In this document: positions 9,063-17,959 of the stretch, in pieces
Numbering within the stretch: position 1 is the stretch's first letter
How the letters are laid out: each line of letters begins with the position of its first letter
From: an uncultured Saprospiraceae bacterium
GTDB taxonomy: Bacteria; Bacteroidota; Bacteroidia; Chitinophagales; Saprospiraceae
Direction of reading: 5' to 3'
DNA: 64,000 nt
Assembly: GCA_937942435.1 (NCBI GenBank)
Contig: CALDEM010000004.1
Location: 1-64,000, forward strand
Position numbers and translations under genes: made by a program
The notes under the pieces: model-generated
Database searches by the model: none
What the model was told of the DNA's origin: nothing
The model's input: only the letters and a program-made list of their open reading frames with translations

Positions 9063-10340
9063 TTATGAGTAAGCGCGCATACTATGCTCAAACATGTCCA
9101 GCCCTTTTTCTTCCTCTTCTTCACTAACTCTTAGACCAAGAGTCACCTTGATGATAAAAAACAATGCAAACGCAAAGACAAAAGTGAAGGCTCCCATCGC
9201 AAGGATACCTTTGAGCTGAGCAGCAAATGTCCCGACACCTTCATCACAGTTGCCAAAGATCGCAACTGCAAGTGTACCCCAGATGCCACATACAAGGTGT
9301 ACTGATGTAGCTCCAACTGGATCATCAAGCTTCGCTCTATCAAATGCAGTTACAGCTATCGGGATAATAATACCTGCTATAAGTCCTACAATAATTGAAG
9401 AACTAACTGGTATAACATCAGCGCCTGCCGTGATACCAACAAGCCCACCTAAAATTCCGTTAAGGACCATAGACAAATCATGTGTCTTCGTGATAAAATA
9501 ACTGGTTACAAAAGCTCCAAGTCCTCCAGCTGCCGCAGCGAGCGAAGTGGTCACAAAAACAAGAGAAACTAATCCTGCGTCTGCGCTCAAGACTGATCCA
9601 CCGTTAAATCCGAACCAACCAAACCATAATAAAAAGACACCAATCGCAGCTAGGGGCATACTGTGTCCTGTGATCGGACGAATACCTTTAGATGTATACT
9701 TTCCTGTTCTGGGGCCTAACAAAATCACTCCTGCGAGTGCTGCCCATCCACCTACAGAGTGAACGATTGTAGATCCTGCAAAATCATAAAATCCAGCAGC
9801 ATCTAACCAGCCTCCGCCCCACTTCCATGCTCCAGTAATCGGATATGAGATGGCCACAAATAACGTAGCGAAGATCAAGAAAGAGGAGAGCTTGATACGC
9901 TCTGCTACAGCTCCCGATACAATGGTAGCGCCAGTTGCCGCAAACATGGCCTGAAAAATGAAGTCTGCATAATAGCTATATGCTCCATCTGCATATTCTA
10001 TTAAACCGGCGGCCCCATCTGGTAAAGGCAAACCGAATCCTGCAAATCCAAAAATACCTGAGCTTCCCTCAGCAAAATCAGGGTACATCAGATTAAACCC
10101 ACAAAGGGCATAGGTCAATAAGCCGATGCAAATGATCATTGCATTCTTAAAAAGAATATTGACGACATTTTTCTTTCTAACAAACCCAGCTTCCAATGCT
10201 GAGAAGCCTAAGTGCATTATAAATACCAAAACTGCAGATATCAATATCCACAAGTTATTAACCGTGAACATTGCATTGTTAGCCGCAGCTAATGCATCTT
10301 CAGGACTTACCTGAAATAATACTAATCCTATATTTTCCAT
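9063..10340 (-). CDS. amt: Ammonium transporter (Amt/MEP)
   Basis: A 425-residue inner-membrane ammonium channel with about 11 hydrophobic helices. Family signatures include FSALEAGFVRKKNVVNI near residue 50, FAATGATIVSGAVAER, and the paired pore histidines in TIVHSVGGW and SVHLVCGIW. The cytoplasmic tail is short and acidic (EEEEEKGLD). The P-II gene lies 20 nt upstream on the same strand, giving the standard glnK-amt pairing in which P-II plugs the channel when nitrogen is plentiful. The sequence starts with a short hydrophobic N-terminus that may act as a cleaved signal, as in AmtB. Confidence 0.96.
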   Translation of the reverse strand: MENIGLVLFQVSPEDALAAANNAMFTVNNLWILISAVLVFIMHLGFSALEAGFVRKKNVVNILFKNAMIICIGLLTYALCGFNLMYPDFAEGSSGIFGFAGFGLPLPDGAAGLIEYADGAYSYYADFIFQAMFAATGATIVSGAVAERIKLSSFLIFATLFVAISYPITGAWKWGGGWLDAAGFYDFAGSTIVHSVGGWAALAGVILLGPRTGKYTSKGIRPITGHSMPLAAIGVFLLWFGWFGFNGGSVLSADAGLVSLVFVTTSLAAAAGGLGAFVTSYFITKTHDLSMVLNGILGGLVGITAGADVIPVSSSIIVGLIAGIIIPIAVTAFDRAKLDDPVGATSVHLVCGIWGTLAVAIFGNCDEGVGTFAAQLKGILAMGAFTFVFAFALFFIIKVTLGLRVSEEEEEKGLDMFEHSMRAYS

Positions 10341-10360
10341 TTTGATTTTCTATTTTGATT

Positions 10361-10699
10361 TTACAAAGCTGAGTTTCCTTCTTCCCCAGTCCTGATTCTA
10401 TAAAACTCCTCAACGCTCGTAACGATGATTTTTCCGTCTCCTATCTTTCCAGTCTTTCCATTATCTAGAATTGCGTTGATTACATCTTTCGATTTTTCAT
10501 TTGGAATGACGATTTCGATTTTCACCCTTGGGATATCTCCAGAGTCATAAACAGACCCTCTGTAGGTTACTGATTCTCCTTTTTGCTTTCCGTGACCATT
10601 TACTTCGAGATAGGTGAAGAAGTTCACACCTATCCCCTCTAAGGCTTCTTTGACATCCTCAAACTTTGAGAACCTCACTATAGCTTCGATCTTTTTCAT
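10361..10699 (-). CDS. glnK: P-II family nitrogen regulatory protein
   Basis: A 112-residue trimeric P-II signal protein that senses ATP/ADP and 2-oxoglutarate. The T-loop region GHGKQKGESVTYRGSVYD keeps Y51, the usual uridylylation tyrosine. The nucleotide-binding TGKIGDGKI block is at residues 83-91. Because it sits immediately before amt, GlnK-type function is likely, although GlnB and GlnK cannot be separated from sequence alone. The T-loop differs from the enterobacterial consensus after Y51 (DSGDIP), so modification should not be assumed. Confidence 0.92.
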   Translation of the reverse strand: MKKIEAIVRFSKFEDVKEALEGIGVNFFTYLEVNGHGKQKGESVTYRGSVYDSGDIPRVKIEIVIPNEKSKDVINAILDNGKTGKIGDGKIIVTSVEEFYRIRTGEEGNSAL

Positions 10700-10848
10700 A
10701 ATTGACTATTCTTGTTGATTGAGATGCAATGATAAAGCACGATGTATGCTCAGAAAAGACGGTATTACTTCTGCTTTGTTATGCGTACCAGCATATTCGC
10801 ATTGACTAACTCTCTGATTATCAGTGATATAATTATATTCGCATTGTT

Positions 10849-12390
10849 ATGCCAATATCCAATTCTAGTGCTCTATTCAAGCTGATAAAGTCGATGACTA
10901 AGGCGGACAAGCGCAACTTTAAGTTGTACGCTAAGAGAGTACAAGGAGATGAATCTTTAAAATTCATTCAACTATTTGATGTTTTAGACAAGATGTCTGT
11001 ATTGGATGAATCCAAATTGACCGAAAGATTAGACAACATTAAAAAAACTCAGCTTAGCAATCTTAAGAGACATCTATATAGCCAGATCTTGATCAGTCTT
11101 AGGATGATATCTATAGGTAGAATCAAGTCTATTGAAATAAGAGAGCATATTGACTTTGCCCATGTACTTTATGGTAAGGGACTCTATCTCCAATCTTTAA
11201 AGTTACTCCAGCGTGCTAAGAAAATGTCGGAGAAAGAAGAACTAGATATATTGACCTTAGAAATCATTGAGTTTCAAAAAGTCATAGAGTCACGACACAT
11301 CACCAATACTGGTCCCGTAAAAAACGACGCTCTTACTAACGAAGCAAGCATCACAATTAAAAAAGTCGACAACACAATATCACTTTCTAATCTTCGGGTC
11401 AACCTCCATAGTTACTACATACGCAATAGTCATGTAAAGAATGACAAAGAGAGGGTTGAAGTGATCCAATATTTTAACGAGAGACTACCCAGTATCAGAG
11501 AAAATGACTTAGGTTATCCAGAGAATATATACCTCAATCAGTGTTATGTGTGGTACTACTATATCCTCTTAGATTTTCAAAAGTGTTATGAATACGCTAT
11601 TAAGTGGGTAGATATATTTCATAACAATAGCGAGCTCAAACTACTCGACAAAGACCTCTTTATGAGAGGCTATCACTATATCTTAACGGCTAGTTTCAAC
11701 CTTAAGGACTTAAATAAGCTTAAGTCACATCTATCTGACTTAGAGCACTTTAGAAAAAGCAATTATGCTAAGTTTAATGAAAATTCTAAAATATTCTCGT
11801 TCTTATATGTTCATTGGGCGCGGCATAATGTGCACTTTTTAGAAGGTACGTTTAAGGAAGGATTATCGCTCATACCAAGGACGCTTAGGAGAATAAAACT
11901 TTATAAAGAAAGAATAGCGCCCCACAGGTTGATGGTATTCTACTATAAGATAGCTTGGATGTACTTAGGTAACAATGAACCCGGTAAAGCTATAAAGTAC
12001 ATATCGCGCATCATCAATGATGATATAGAAGATTTTAGAGAAGATATCCAATCATATAGTCGCTTTGTTTTCTTGATGGCTCACTATGACTTGGACAATA
12101 TGGAGTTGTTACCATATCTCGTGAGAACTGTTGATGCTCACTTTAAAAAGACTAAAGTCCAAAACAAATTACAATTAAGATCATTGCAATTTTTCAAAAA
12201 GATACAAAATGTGGGGATCTCGGATCGCGCTGAAGTTCTGCAAAGTTTTAAATCAGATTTAGAAGTCATCTACCAAGACCCATACGAGCTTCGTTCGTTT
12301 TTATACTTAGATATACTAAGCTGGGTAACTGCCAAAATCGAGCGACAACCAACGATGAAGGGGATGATCATGTTAAACCTTCAGCCATAA
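10849..12390 (+). CDS. Conserved hypothetical protein, helical (TPR-like)
   Basis: I do not recognise a named family. The 513-residue product is soluble, has no signal peptide and is rich in basic and leucine residues. It seems almost entirely alpha-helical, with repeated helix pairs of tetratricopeptide character such as YGKGLYLQSLKLLQRAKKM and YLGNNEPGKAIKYISRI. The N-terminus (LFKLIKSMTKADKRNFKLYA) is a strongly basic helix seen in Bacteroidota-specific hypotheticals. It is divergent from glnK, with about 150 nt between them, and ends in a strong bidirectional terminator. A scaffolding or adaptor role is possible but unsupported. Confidence 0.6.
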   Translation: MPISNSSALFKLIKSMTKADKRNFKLYAKRVQGDESLKFIQLFDVLDKMSVLDESKLTERLDNIKKTQLSNLKRHLYSQILISLRMISIGRIKSIEIREHIDFAHVLYGKGLYLQSLKLLQRAKKMSEKEELDILTLEIIEFQKVIESRHITNTGPVKNDALTNEASITIKKVDNTISLSNLRVNLHSYYIRNSHVKNDKERVEVIQYFNERLPSIRENDLGYPENIYLNQCYVWYYYILLDFQKCYEYAIKWVDIFHNNSELKLLDKDLFMRGYHYILTASFNLKDLNKLKSHLSDLEHFRKSNYAKFNENSKIFSFLYVHWARHNVHFLEGTFKEGLSLIPRTLRRIKLYKERIAPHRLMVFYYKIAWMYLGNNEPGKAIKYISRIINDDIEDFREDIQSYSRFVFLMAHYDLDNMELLPYLVRTVDAHFKKTKVQNKLQLRSLQFFKKIQNVGISDRAEVLQSFKSDLEVIYQDPYELRSFLYLDILSWVTAKIERQPTMKGMIMLNLQP

Positions 12391-12392
12391 AA

Positions 12393-12422
12393 AAAGAGTC
12401 ATTCATTTCTGAATGACTCTTT
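12393..12422. terminator. Bidirectional intrinsic terminator
   Basis: AAAGAGTCATTCA pairs perfectly with TGAATGACTCTTT (13 bp) around TTTC. A runs on the left and Ts on the right let it serve both the preceding plus-strand gene and the converging zinc peptidase gene. Confidence 0.85.
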
Positions 12423-12443
12423 GTATATAACTTCTAACGCATA

Positions 12444-13136
12444 TTAATCGTTTCCTAAGAATGTCAATAGGAAGTATAAGAACATAACAAGTGCTGATAA
12501 AGCGCCTGCTACATATGTCATCGCTGCCCACCAAAGTGCATCCTTTGCTCCGTCATACTCCGCTCCTTGTGTCGTACCGGTATTGTCTAGCCATACAAGG
12601 GCCCTGCGACTTGCGTCAAATTCTACAGGTAGCGTAATCAATGAAAATAGTGCCGCCATACCAAATGTCACCACTAAAGCAATCATCATCACTTGTCCTA
12701 TCAAACCTGCTCCGGCTCCCATACCAAATACAAATCCCATAAATAAGAACTGCTGCATCCTTGAAGATGCTTGCACTGCTGGTACTAAGGCAGATCTAAC
12801 TTTCAACATCTGATAAGCCTCCGCGTGTTGCACAGCATGCCCACATTCGTGAGCAGAAACTGCAGCCGCCGCTACATGTCTACCTCTAAATACTTCTGGG
12901 CTCAAGCTAATTGTCTTCTTGAGTGGATTATAGTGATCAGACAAAAACCCTTTGCCTTCTCGTACTTGCACATCATTGATACCATAGTGACTCAACATGT
13001 CACGAGCAACTTCGGCACCTGTTTTACCAGAACTTGTTGGTACTTGACTATACTTCTTAAACTTACTTTTTAGACGACCACTGATGAGCGCTCCAGCAAG
13101 AGTTGCTACACCAATTATCAAATAATATCCAATCAT
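12444..13136 (-). CDS. Zinc metallopeptidase, YugP family
   Basis: A 230-residue membrane protein of the neutral zinc metallopeptidase (YugP/DUF1751-type) family. The active-site motif HECGH is at residues 96-100 within AVSAHECGHAVQHAE. An N-terminal membrane helix (residues 2-20) and two to three C-terminal helices place the catalytic domain at the membrane. The phrase LPVEFDASRRALVWL is typical of the family, whose physiological substrate is unknown. It starts 15 nt after serS stops on the same strand, so the two are probably co-transcribed. Confidence 0.85.
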   Translation of the reverse strand: MIGYYLIIGVATLAGALISGRLKSKFKKYSQVPTSSGKTGAEVARDMLSHYGINDVQVREGKGFLSDHYNPLKKTISLSPEVFRGRHVAAAAVSAHECGHAVQHAEAYQMLKVRSALVPAVQASSRMQQFLFMGFVFGMGAGAGLIGQVMMIALVVTFGMAALFSLITLPVEFDASRRALVWLDNTGTTQGAEYDGAKDALWWAAMTYVAGALSALVMFLYFLLTFLGND

Positions 13137-13151
13137 GATTATAAAAATTTT

Positions 13152-14429
13152 CTAATTAATCAATTCAAATCTCGTGTAAGGCACGAGTGCCTTTGGTATC
13201 TTAATTCCATTTTCGACTTGATTGTTCTCCAAGATGGCAGCAACTATTCTGGCCAATGCCAAAGCGCTACCATTGAGAGTATGTGCTAAGTGCTTCTTTC
13301 CATCTGCATCTCGATATCTTAACTTCAACCTATTGGCCTGAAAAGTCTCAAAATTAGACACTGAACTAACTTCTAGCCAGCGATCTTGTGCAGCACTATA
13401 CACTTCAAAATCATATGTCAAAGCGGAGGTGAATCCCAAGTCTCCACCACATAAACGCAATATCCTATATGGCAGTTCCAATTTGGCTAAAAGTCCTTTG
13501 ACATGATCAACCATATCATCTAAGACCTTATAAGAGTTGTCAGGATGAGAGATCTGTACGATCTCCACTTTATCAAACTGGTGCACCCTATTCAACCCTT
13601 TAACATCAGCGCCATAAGATCCAGCTTCTCTTCTGAAGCATGGCGTGTGGCCCGTTAGCTTAATCGGCATATCGGCCTCCTTTAATATGACGTCTCTATA
13701 GATATTAGTCACAGGTACCTCGGCAGTAGGTATGAGATACAAGTCATCTTTCTCGGCATGATACATCTGACCTTCCTTGTCAGGGAGCTGCCCAGTAGCA
13801 CGAGCAGAATCAGCATTTACCAAGAGTGGAGGTATAATCTCCTCATATCCAGCAGCCGTAGCTTCATCCAGAAAGAAGTTAATCAAGGCTCTCTCTAATC
13901 GAGCACCTTTACCCCTGAATAAAGGAAATCCAGAACCTGTTATCTTAACACCTGCTTCAAAATCAATAAGATTGTACTTCTTGGCTAACTCCCAGTGTGG
14001 CAGACCGTTATCTAAAGGTTTAACTTCTGATGTCCATGGTGTTACCACCTCATTGTCCTCGTCTGTGTTACCTGCAGGTACTGACGGATGAGGGACATTA
14101 GGAATAGAAAGTAGTAGATCTTCAAGTTGAGTCGCTATGTTTTGTTGCTCCTCATCGAGCACCTTAGATCGTTCCTTAATTGTCGCCACTTTTGCTTTAG
14201 CTGCCTCTGCTTCATTAGCCTGACCTGACTGATATAGTTTCCCTATTTCTTTAGAGATAGAATTGACTTCTGCAAGACACCCGTCCAAACTCGCTTGGTT
14301 GGATTTGCGCTTGACGTCCAATTGAGCTATTTGATCAATAACGTTGATAGCTTCATCACTGAAGTTCCTGATTTTCAGGCCTTTAACTATGGCCTCTTTG
14401 TTGTCTTTTATGTAGTTAAGTGTTAGCAT
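13152..14429 (-). CDS. serS: Serine--tRNA ligase
   Basis: A 425-residue class II seryl-tRNA synthetase. The N-terminal coiled-coil arm (residues about 25-105) carries the expected charged heptads. The catalytic domain has the motif 2 region TPCFRREAGSYG, the serine pocket phrase EVSSVSNFETFQANR and the motif 3 region LNGSALALARIVAAILEN. Length is standard. The gene is divergent from rho and precedes the YugP-like peptidase gene. Confidence 0.97.
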   Translation of the reverse strand: MLTLNYIKDNKEAIVKGLKIRNFSDEAINVIDQIAQLDVKRKSNQASLDGCLAEVNSISKEIGKLYQSGQANEAEAAKAKVATIKERSKVLDEEQQNIATQLEDLLLSIPNVPHPSVPAGNTDEDNEVVTPWTSEVKPLDNGLPHWELAKKYNLIDFEAGVKITGSGFPLFRGKGARLERALINFFLDEATAAGYEEIIPPLLVNADSARATGQLPDKEGQMYHAEKDDLYLIPTAEVPVTNIYRDVILKEADMPIKLTGHTPCFRREAGSYGADVKGLNRVHQFDKVEIVQISHPDNSYKVLDDMVDHVKGLLAKLELPYRILRLCGGDLGFTSALTYDFEVYSAAQDRWLEVSSVSNFETFQANRLKLRYRDADGKKHLAHTLNGSALALARIVAAILENNQVENGIKIPKALVPYTRFELIN

Positions 14430-14643
14430 ATGTTCAACTTGACTGTAAAGGTCACTATATTATTTGAAAATGATATTTCCGAGTTCGGAATTTAAATGTA
14501 TTTTTGCGTCGAATTTATCTGTTCAGGTAAAGGTTCTTTATTCCTCCGAATTAAGTTCTCCTCCACAGAAGGACGATTAAACAAAGTTATTTCGTCCTAT
14601 TACCCAACATTTTAGCATTTATCACTACCCTTTACGATCTAAT

Positions 14644-16236
14644 ATGTACGACATTTTGCAATTGAATGAGATGCTTGTCCCTGAGTTAAGAGACTTGGCG
14701 GAATCTCTTGAGATGAAATCATACAAGAAACTAAGCAAGCAAGACCTTATCTATAAGATACTTGATGAGCAAGCAATAGCAGGTAAATCAGCCGAAAAGA
14801 AAGAAGAGCCTCAAAAAGAAGAGAAGCCAAAAAGAGGTCGCTCTACAGAAAAGAAAGAGACTAAGCCGCGTGCTAAGAGAGCAACCAAGAAAGAAGAAGA
14901 ACAACCTAAGGAAACTGAGGTTGTAGAAGAAGAAGTAGCTACAACAGCTGAGGCAACTGAAGCTGAACCAGCTAAAGAGGAAAAATTAGATAAAAGAAAC
15001 GATAGAGGCAGAGATAGAAATGATCGTGATAGAAATCGCGATAACAGAGATAACAGAGGCAGAGACAACAGAAGAGAGCCGAAGCAAGAAAAAAAGAAGA
15101 AGTTTAACGTAGAGCTGGAAGGCATGATCGAAGGCCAAGGTATCTTAGAGATGATGCCCGATGGATACGGCTTCTTAAGATCAAGTGACTATAACTACTT
15201 GACTTCTCCAGATGATATCTACGTATCACCTTCGCAAATAAGACTATTTGGTTTAAAGACGGGTGATACTGTGCAAGGCGCTATAAGACCTCCCAAAGAA
15301 GGTGAAAAATACTTCGCCCTACTTAAAGTATCATATATCAATGGTTTAGAGCCAAGTGATATTAGAGATAGGGTTCCATTTGATTATTTGACTCCATTAT
15401 TCCCAACTGAGAAGTTCACATTGACTTCAAGAACAGATGGCAAGGACTATGGAAACAGAATGATCGACCTGTTCGCTCCGATCGGAAAAGGTCAGAGAGG
15501 ACTCATCGTTGCGCAGCCTAAGACTGGTAAGACATTCTTACTTAAGGATGTAGCCAATGCGATCGCTGCCAATCACCCAGAGTGTTATCTCATTGTCTTA
15601 TTGATAGATGAGCGCCCTGAGGAGGTTACAGATATGAAAAGAAGCGTTCGAGCGGAGGTGATCTCATCTACATTTGATGAGCCAGCTGACAATCACGTAC
15701 GTGTCGCTAACATAGCTATAGAAAAGGCGAAAAGATTAGTCGAATGTAACCATGACGTGGTGATCTTACTTGACTCTATCACAAGACTTGCAAGAGCTTA
15801 CAACACAGTAGCACCTGCAAGTGGTAAGGTACTTTCTGGTGGTGTAGAAGCTAATGCGCTACAGAAGCCTAAGAAGTTCTTTGGGGCGGCAAGAAACATA
15901 GAAAATGGTGGATCCTTGACCATCCTCGCCACTGCGCTTACAGATACTGGTTCAAGAATGGACGAAGTGATCTTTGAAGAATTCAAAGGTACGGGTAACA
16001 TGGAGCTACAGCTTGATAGAACATTAGCTAATAAGAGATTATATCCTTCGATTGACTTGACGAGATCAAGTACTCGTCGCGAAGAGTTGTTGATGGAAGA
16101 AGCGATGTTGAAGCGCATGTTTATCTTGCGTAAGCACCTGGCAGATATGAAGTCAGATGAAGCGATGGAGTTCTTACGTAAGCATATGCTTGGTACTAAG
16201 ACGAATGAGGAGTTTCTTGTCCAAATGAATAATTAA
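14644..16236 (+). CDS. rho: Transcription termination factor Rho
   Basis: A 530-residue hexameric RNA helicase that ends transcription. The order is: Rho_N helical domain (1-45); a long low-complexity insert (about 46-155) first rich in Lys/Glu and then in Arg/Asp/Asn; the OB-fold RNA-binding domain ([20 protein letters not shown]); and the RecA-like ATPase. The ATPase has Walker A QPKTGKT, Walker B VVILLDS and the Q/R-loop region [20 protein letters not shown]. Such inserts are usual in Bacteroidota Rho and may bind RNA or drive condensate formation. An unusually long leader (about 130 nt) follows a candidate -7 box TATTTTTG at 14499-14506. Confidence 0.95.
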   Translation: MYDILQLNEMLVPELRDLAESLEMKSYKKLSKQDLIYKILDEQAIAGKSAEKKEEPQKEEKPKRGRSTEKKETKPRAKRATKKEEEQPKETEVVEEEVATTAEATEAEPAKEEKLDKRNDRGRDRNDRDRNRDNRDNRGRDNRREPKQEKKKKFNVELEGMIEGQGILEMMPDGYGFLRSSDYNYLTSPDDIYVSPSQIRLFGLKTGDTVQGAIRPPKEGEKYFALLKVSYINGLEPSDIRDRVPFDYLTPLFPTEKFTLTSRTDGKDYGNRMIDLFAPIGKGQRGLIVAQPKTGKTFLLKDVANAIAANHPECYLIVLLIDERPEEVTDMKRSVRAEVISSTFDEPADNHVRVANIAIEKAKRLVECNHDVVILLDSITRLARAYNTVAPASGKVLSGGVEANALQKPKKFFGAARNIENGGSLTILATALTDTGSRMDEVIFEEFKGTGNMELQLDRTLANKRLYPSIDLTRSSTRREELLMEEAMLKRMFILRKHLADMKSDEAMEFLRKHMLGTKTNEEFLVQMNN

Positions 16237-16255
16237 CATTTTTGAGATCATAAGC

Positions 16256-16286
16256 TTGGAGGCAAAGGATTATAGGACTATCTTTG
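16256..16286 (+). promoter_or_regulatory. Bacteroidota-type sigma-A promoter of rpmH
   Basis: TTG at 16256-16258, a 20-nt spacer and TATCTTTG at 16279-16286 match the -33 TTG / -7 TAnnTTTG promoter of Bacteroidota. The -7 box ends 29 nt before the rpmH start codon, leaving a short leader. Confidence 0.8.
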
Positions 16287-16315
16287 CGCTCCATTTGTAA
16301 ATAAGGATTTTCGTT

Positions 16316-16471
16316 ATGAAACGTACATTTCAACCTTCTAATAGAAAAAGAGCTAACAAACATGGCTTCAGAAGCCGTATGAGCGATAAAAGTGGTCGTT
16401 CTGTATTAGCAAGCAGAAGAGCGAAAGGCCGTAAGAAGCTCACTGTCTCTGACGAGAAATACACGAAGTAA
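16316..16471 (+). CDS. rpmH: 50S ribosomal protein L34
   Basis: A 51-residue, strongly basic protein of the large ribosomal subunit. It begins [20 protein letters not shown] and contains the conserved [22 protein letters not shown] block, split here by its natural turn. Bacteroidota L34 has the short acidic tail seen here (SDEKYTK). It is followed by rnpA after about 107 nt, the nearly universal rpmH-rnpA order. A well-matched promoter lies immediately upstream. Confidence 0.96.
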   Translation: MKRTFQPSNRKRANKHGFRSRMSDKSGRSVLASRRAKGRKKLTVSDEKYTK

Positions 16472-16578
16472 GATTCTTATCTTGATTTGAGAGCATAACG
16501 CTCTAATATTTTCTTTTATACATCCATACCGCTACTTTAAGGTCTAACACTTAGGATAATATTCTTTTCTTTGGTGAC

Positions 16579-16986
16579 ATGACAGATCCTGTTACATCTC
16601 ACTCCTTAAAAAAGAACGAGCGACTTAAGTCCAGGTCTACTATCCAAAAGCTTTTTTCTGAAGGAGCTTCGATCTTTGTATTTCCCATTAAGGTGATTTA
16701 TACAGTCATAGGAGATGTGGAGCAGAACAGCGACTTTCTTGTTGGTGTAACCGTCCCTAAGCGAACGCATAAAAAAGCACATACACGTAATCTCCTCAAG
16801 AGGAGGATGAGAGAAGCTTATCGAAAGAATAAACCAGCTCATCCAGAGCAAGTAGATAGCCCTCAACGTTATGCACTTATGTACATACTTGTTGATCAAC
16901 AGATATCAGATTATACTCTTGTCGAAAAGGCAATGATCAAGCTAAACACGAAGCTCATCAAAAAAATCAACCCATCTAATGATTAA
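16579..16986 (+). CDS. rnpA: Ribonuclease P protein component
   Basis: A 135-residue protein subunit of RNase P, which assists the catalytic RNA in maturing tRNA 5' ends. The N-terminus LKKNERLKSRSTIQKLFSEG and the signature helix AHTRNLLKRRMREAYRKNK (the conserved RNR-type motif) are clear. A slightly long C-terminal tail is present. The last 8 nt (ATGATTAA) overlap the start of the next gene, implying translational coupling. Confidence 0.94.
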   Translation: MTDPVTSHSLKKNERLKSRSTIQKLFSEGASIFVFPIKVIYTVIGDVEQNSDFLVGVTVPKRTHKKAHTRNLLKRRMREAYRKNKPAHPEQVDSPQRYALMYILVDQQISDYTLVEKAMIKLNTKLIKKINPSND

Positions 16987-17509
16987 GCGATCCAAGAGAG
17001 CTCTTAGACTGACGATGATCACATTGATCACCTTGGTTTCGATTGCTGATACTAACGCACAGATATATTTTCAATACGAGCAAGCTAATACACTCAAAGT
17101 AAGAAAGTATCAAGCTGGAGATATCATCACTTTTAGACTCAAACAGTTTGGTAAGGAGTGGATATCAGACGATATCTTACAACTCGTACCAGAGGACAAT
17201 ACAGTTGTCTTCTATGATCAGATCGTTCAACTAGATGAGTTTACGCACTTTCAGTATGACCGTCCATGGGCAAATACTGTAGGCACTTCACTTATGACCT
17301 TTGGTGGATCATGGTTGATTTTTGGTGGAGCCATAGAGGGTCTTAGGAGACTAGATGCCATTGATACCAATTATGAGTTTGGTACTGATACAGCCATCAT
17401 AGGTCTGTCAACTATCGTTACGGGATACCTCACCAAAAAGCTTTGGAGCAAAGCACTGAAGAAAATGAATAAAAGAAATAGAGTGAGAATAATAGACTTG
17501 AGGTTTTAG
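16979..17509 (+). CDS. Hypothetical exported protein coupled to rnpA
   Basis: A 176-residue protein of unrecognised family. A basic start and hydrophobic stretch (LTMITLITLVSIADTNAQ) form a Sec signal peptide. A later glycine-rich hydrophobic segment (LMTFGGSWLIFGGAIEGL) and a second one (GLSTIVTGYLTKKLW) suggest membrane association. The start codon lies inside the rnpA 3' end (8-nt overlap). The usual neighbours yidD and yidC are not here. It converges with aroQ, with 21 nt between the stops. Confidence 0.6.
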   Translation: MIKRSKRALRLTMITLITLVSIADTNAQIYFQYEQANTLKVRKYQAGDIITFRLKQFGKEWISDDILQLVPEDNTVVFYDQIVQLDEFTHFQYDRPWANTVGTSLMTFGGSWLIFGGAIEGLRRLDAIDTNYEFGTDTAIIGLSTIVTGYLTKKLWSKALKKMNKRNRVRIIDLRF

Positions 17510-17530
17510 AGCTCATTCTAAAAATAAGAT

Positions 17531-17947
17531 TTATAAGATCTTATCAATTGCCTCTCTATAACCATTCAAGCCTTTGCCCACTATAGAGTCTTTAGCAACA
17601 GCTTTGAGATAAGAGTGATGTCTAAACTCTTCCCTTTCGTAAATATTAGAGATATGCACTTCTATAACTGGAGATGTGATAGCAGAGACTGTGTCCGCGA
17701 GGGCTACTGAAGTATGCGTATATCCACCAGGGTTAAAAACGATACCATCTACCTCAAATCCTACTTCTTGCAACTTATCGATTAATGCTCCTTCATGATT
17801 GGACTGATAGTAAGTCAGATCAACATTAGGATAAGAAGATTTTAATTCTAAAAAGAACTGCTCAAATGTCTGGGTACCATATATCTCTGGTTCTCTTATA
17901 CCAAGTAAGTTAAGATTTGGACCATTTAATATAAGGATTGACTTCAT
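17531..17947 (-). CDS. aroQ: 3-dehydroquinate dehydratase, type II
   Basis: A 138-residue type II dehydroquinase, the third step of the shikimate pathway. The active-site lid NGPNLNLLGIREPEIYG includes the catalytic Tyr23. The motifs FNPGGYTHTSVALAD and PVIEVHISNIYEREEFRHHS are complete. It starts 12 nt after recQ stops on the same strand, so it is probably the second gene of a recQ-aroQ transcript. Confidence 0.95.
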   Translation of the reverse strand: MKSILILNGPNLNLLGIREPEIYGTQTFEQFFLELKSSYPNVDLTYYQSNHEGALIDKLQEVGFEVDGIVFNPGGYTHTSVALADTVSAITSPVIEVHISNIYEREEFRHHSYLKAVAKDSIVGKGLNGYREAIDKIL

Positions 17948-17959
17948 ACTGTTGAGTCA

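Noticed and set aside
14464-14506. Full rho promoter TTG ... TATTTTTG
   Set aside because: The -7 box is good, but the nearest TTG is 32 nt away; only the -7 half is plausible.
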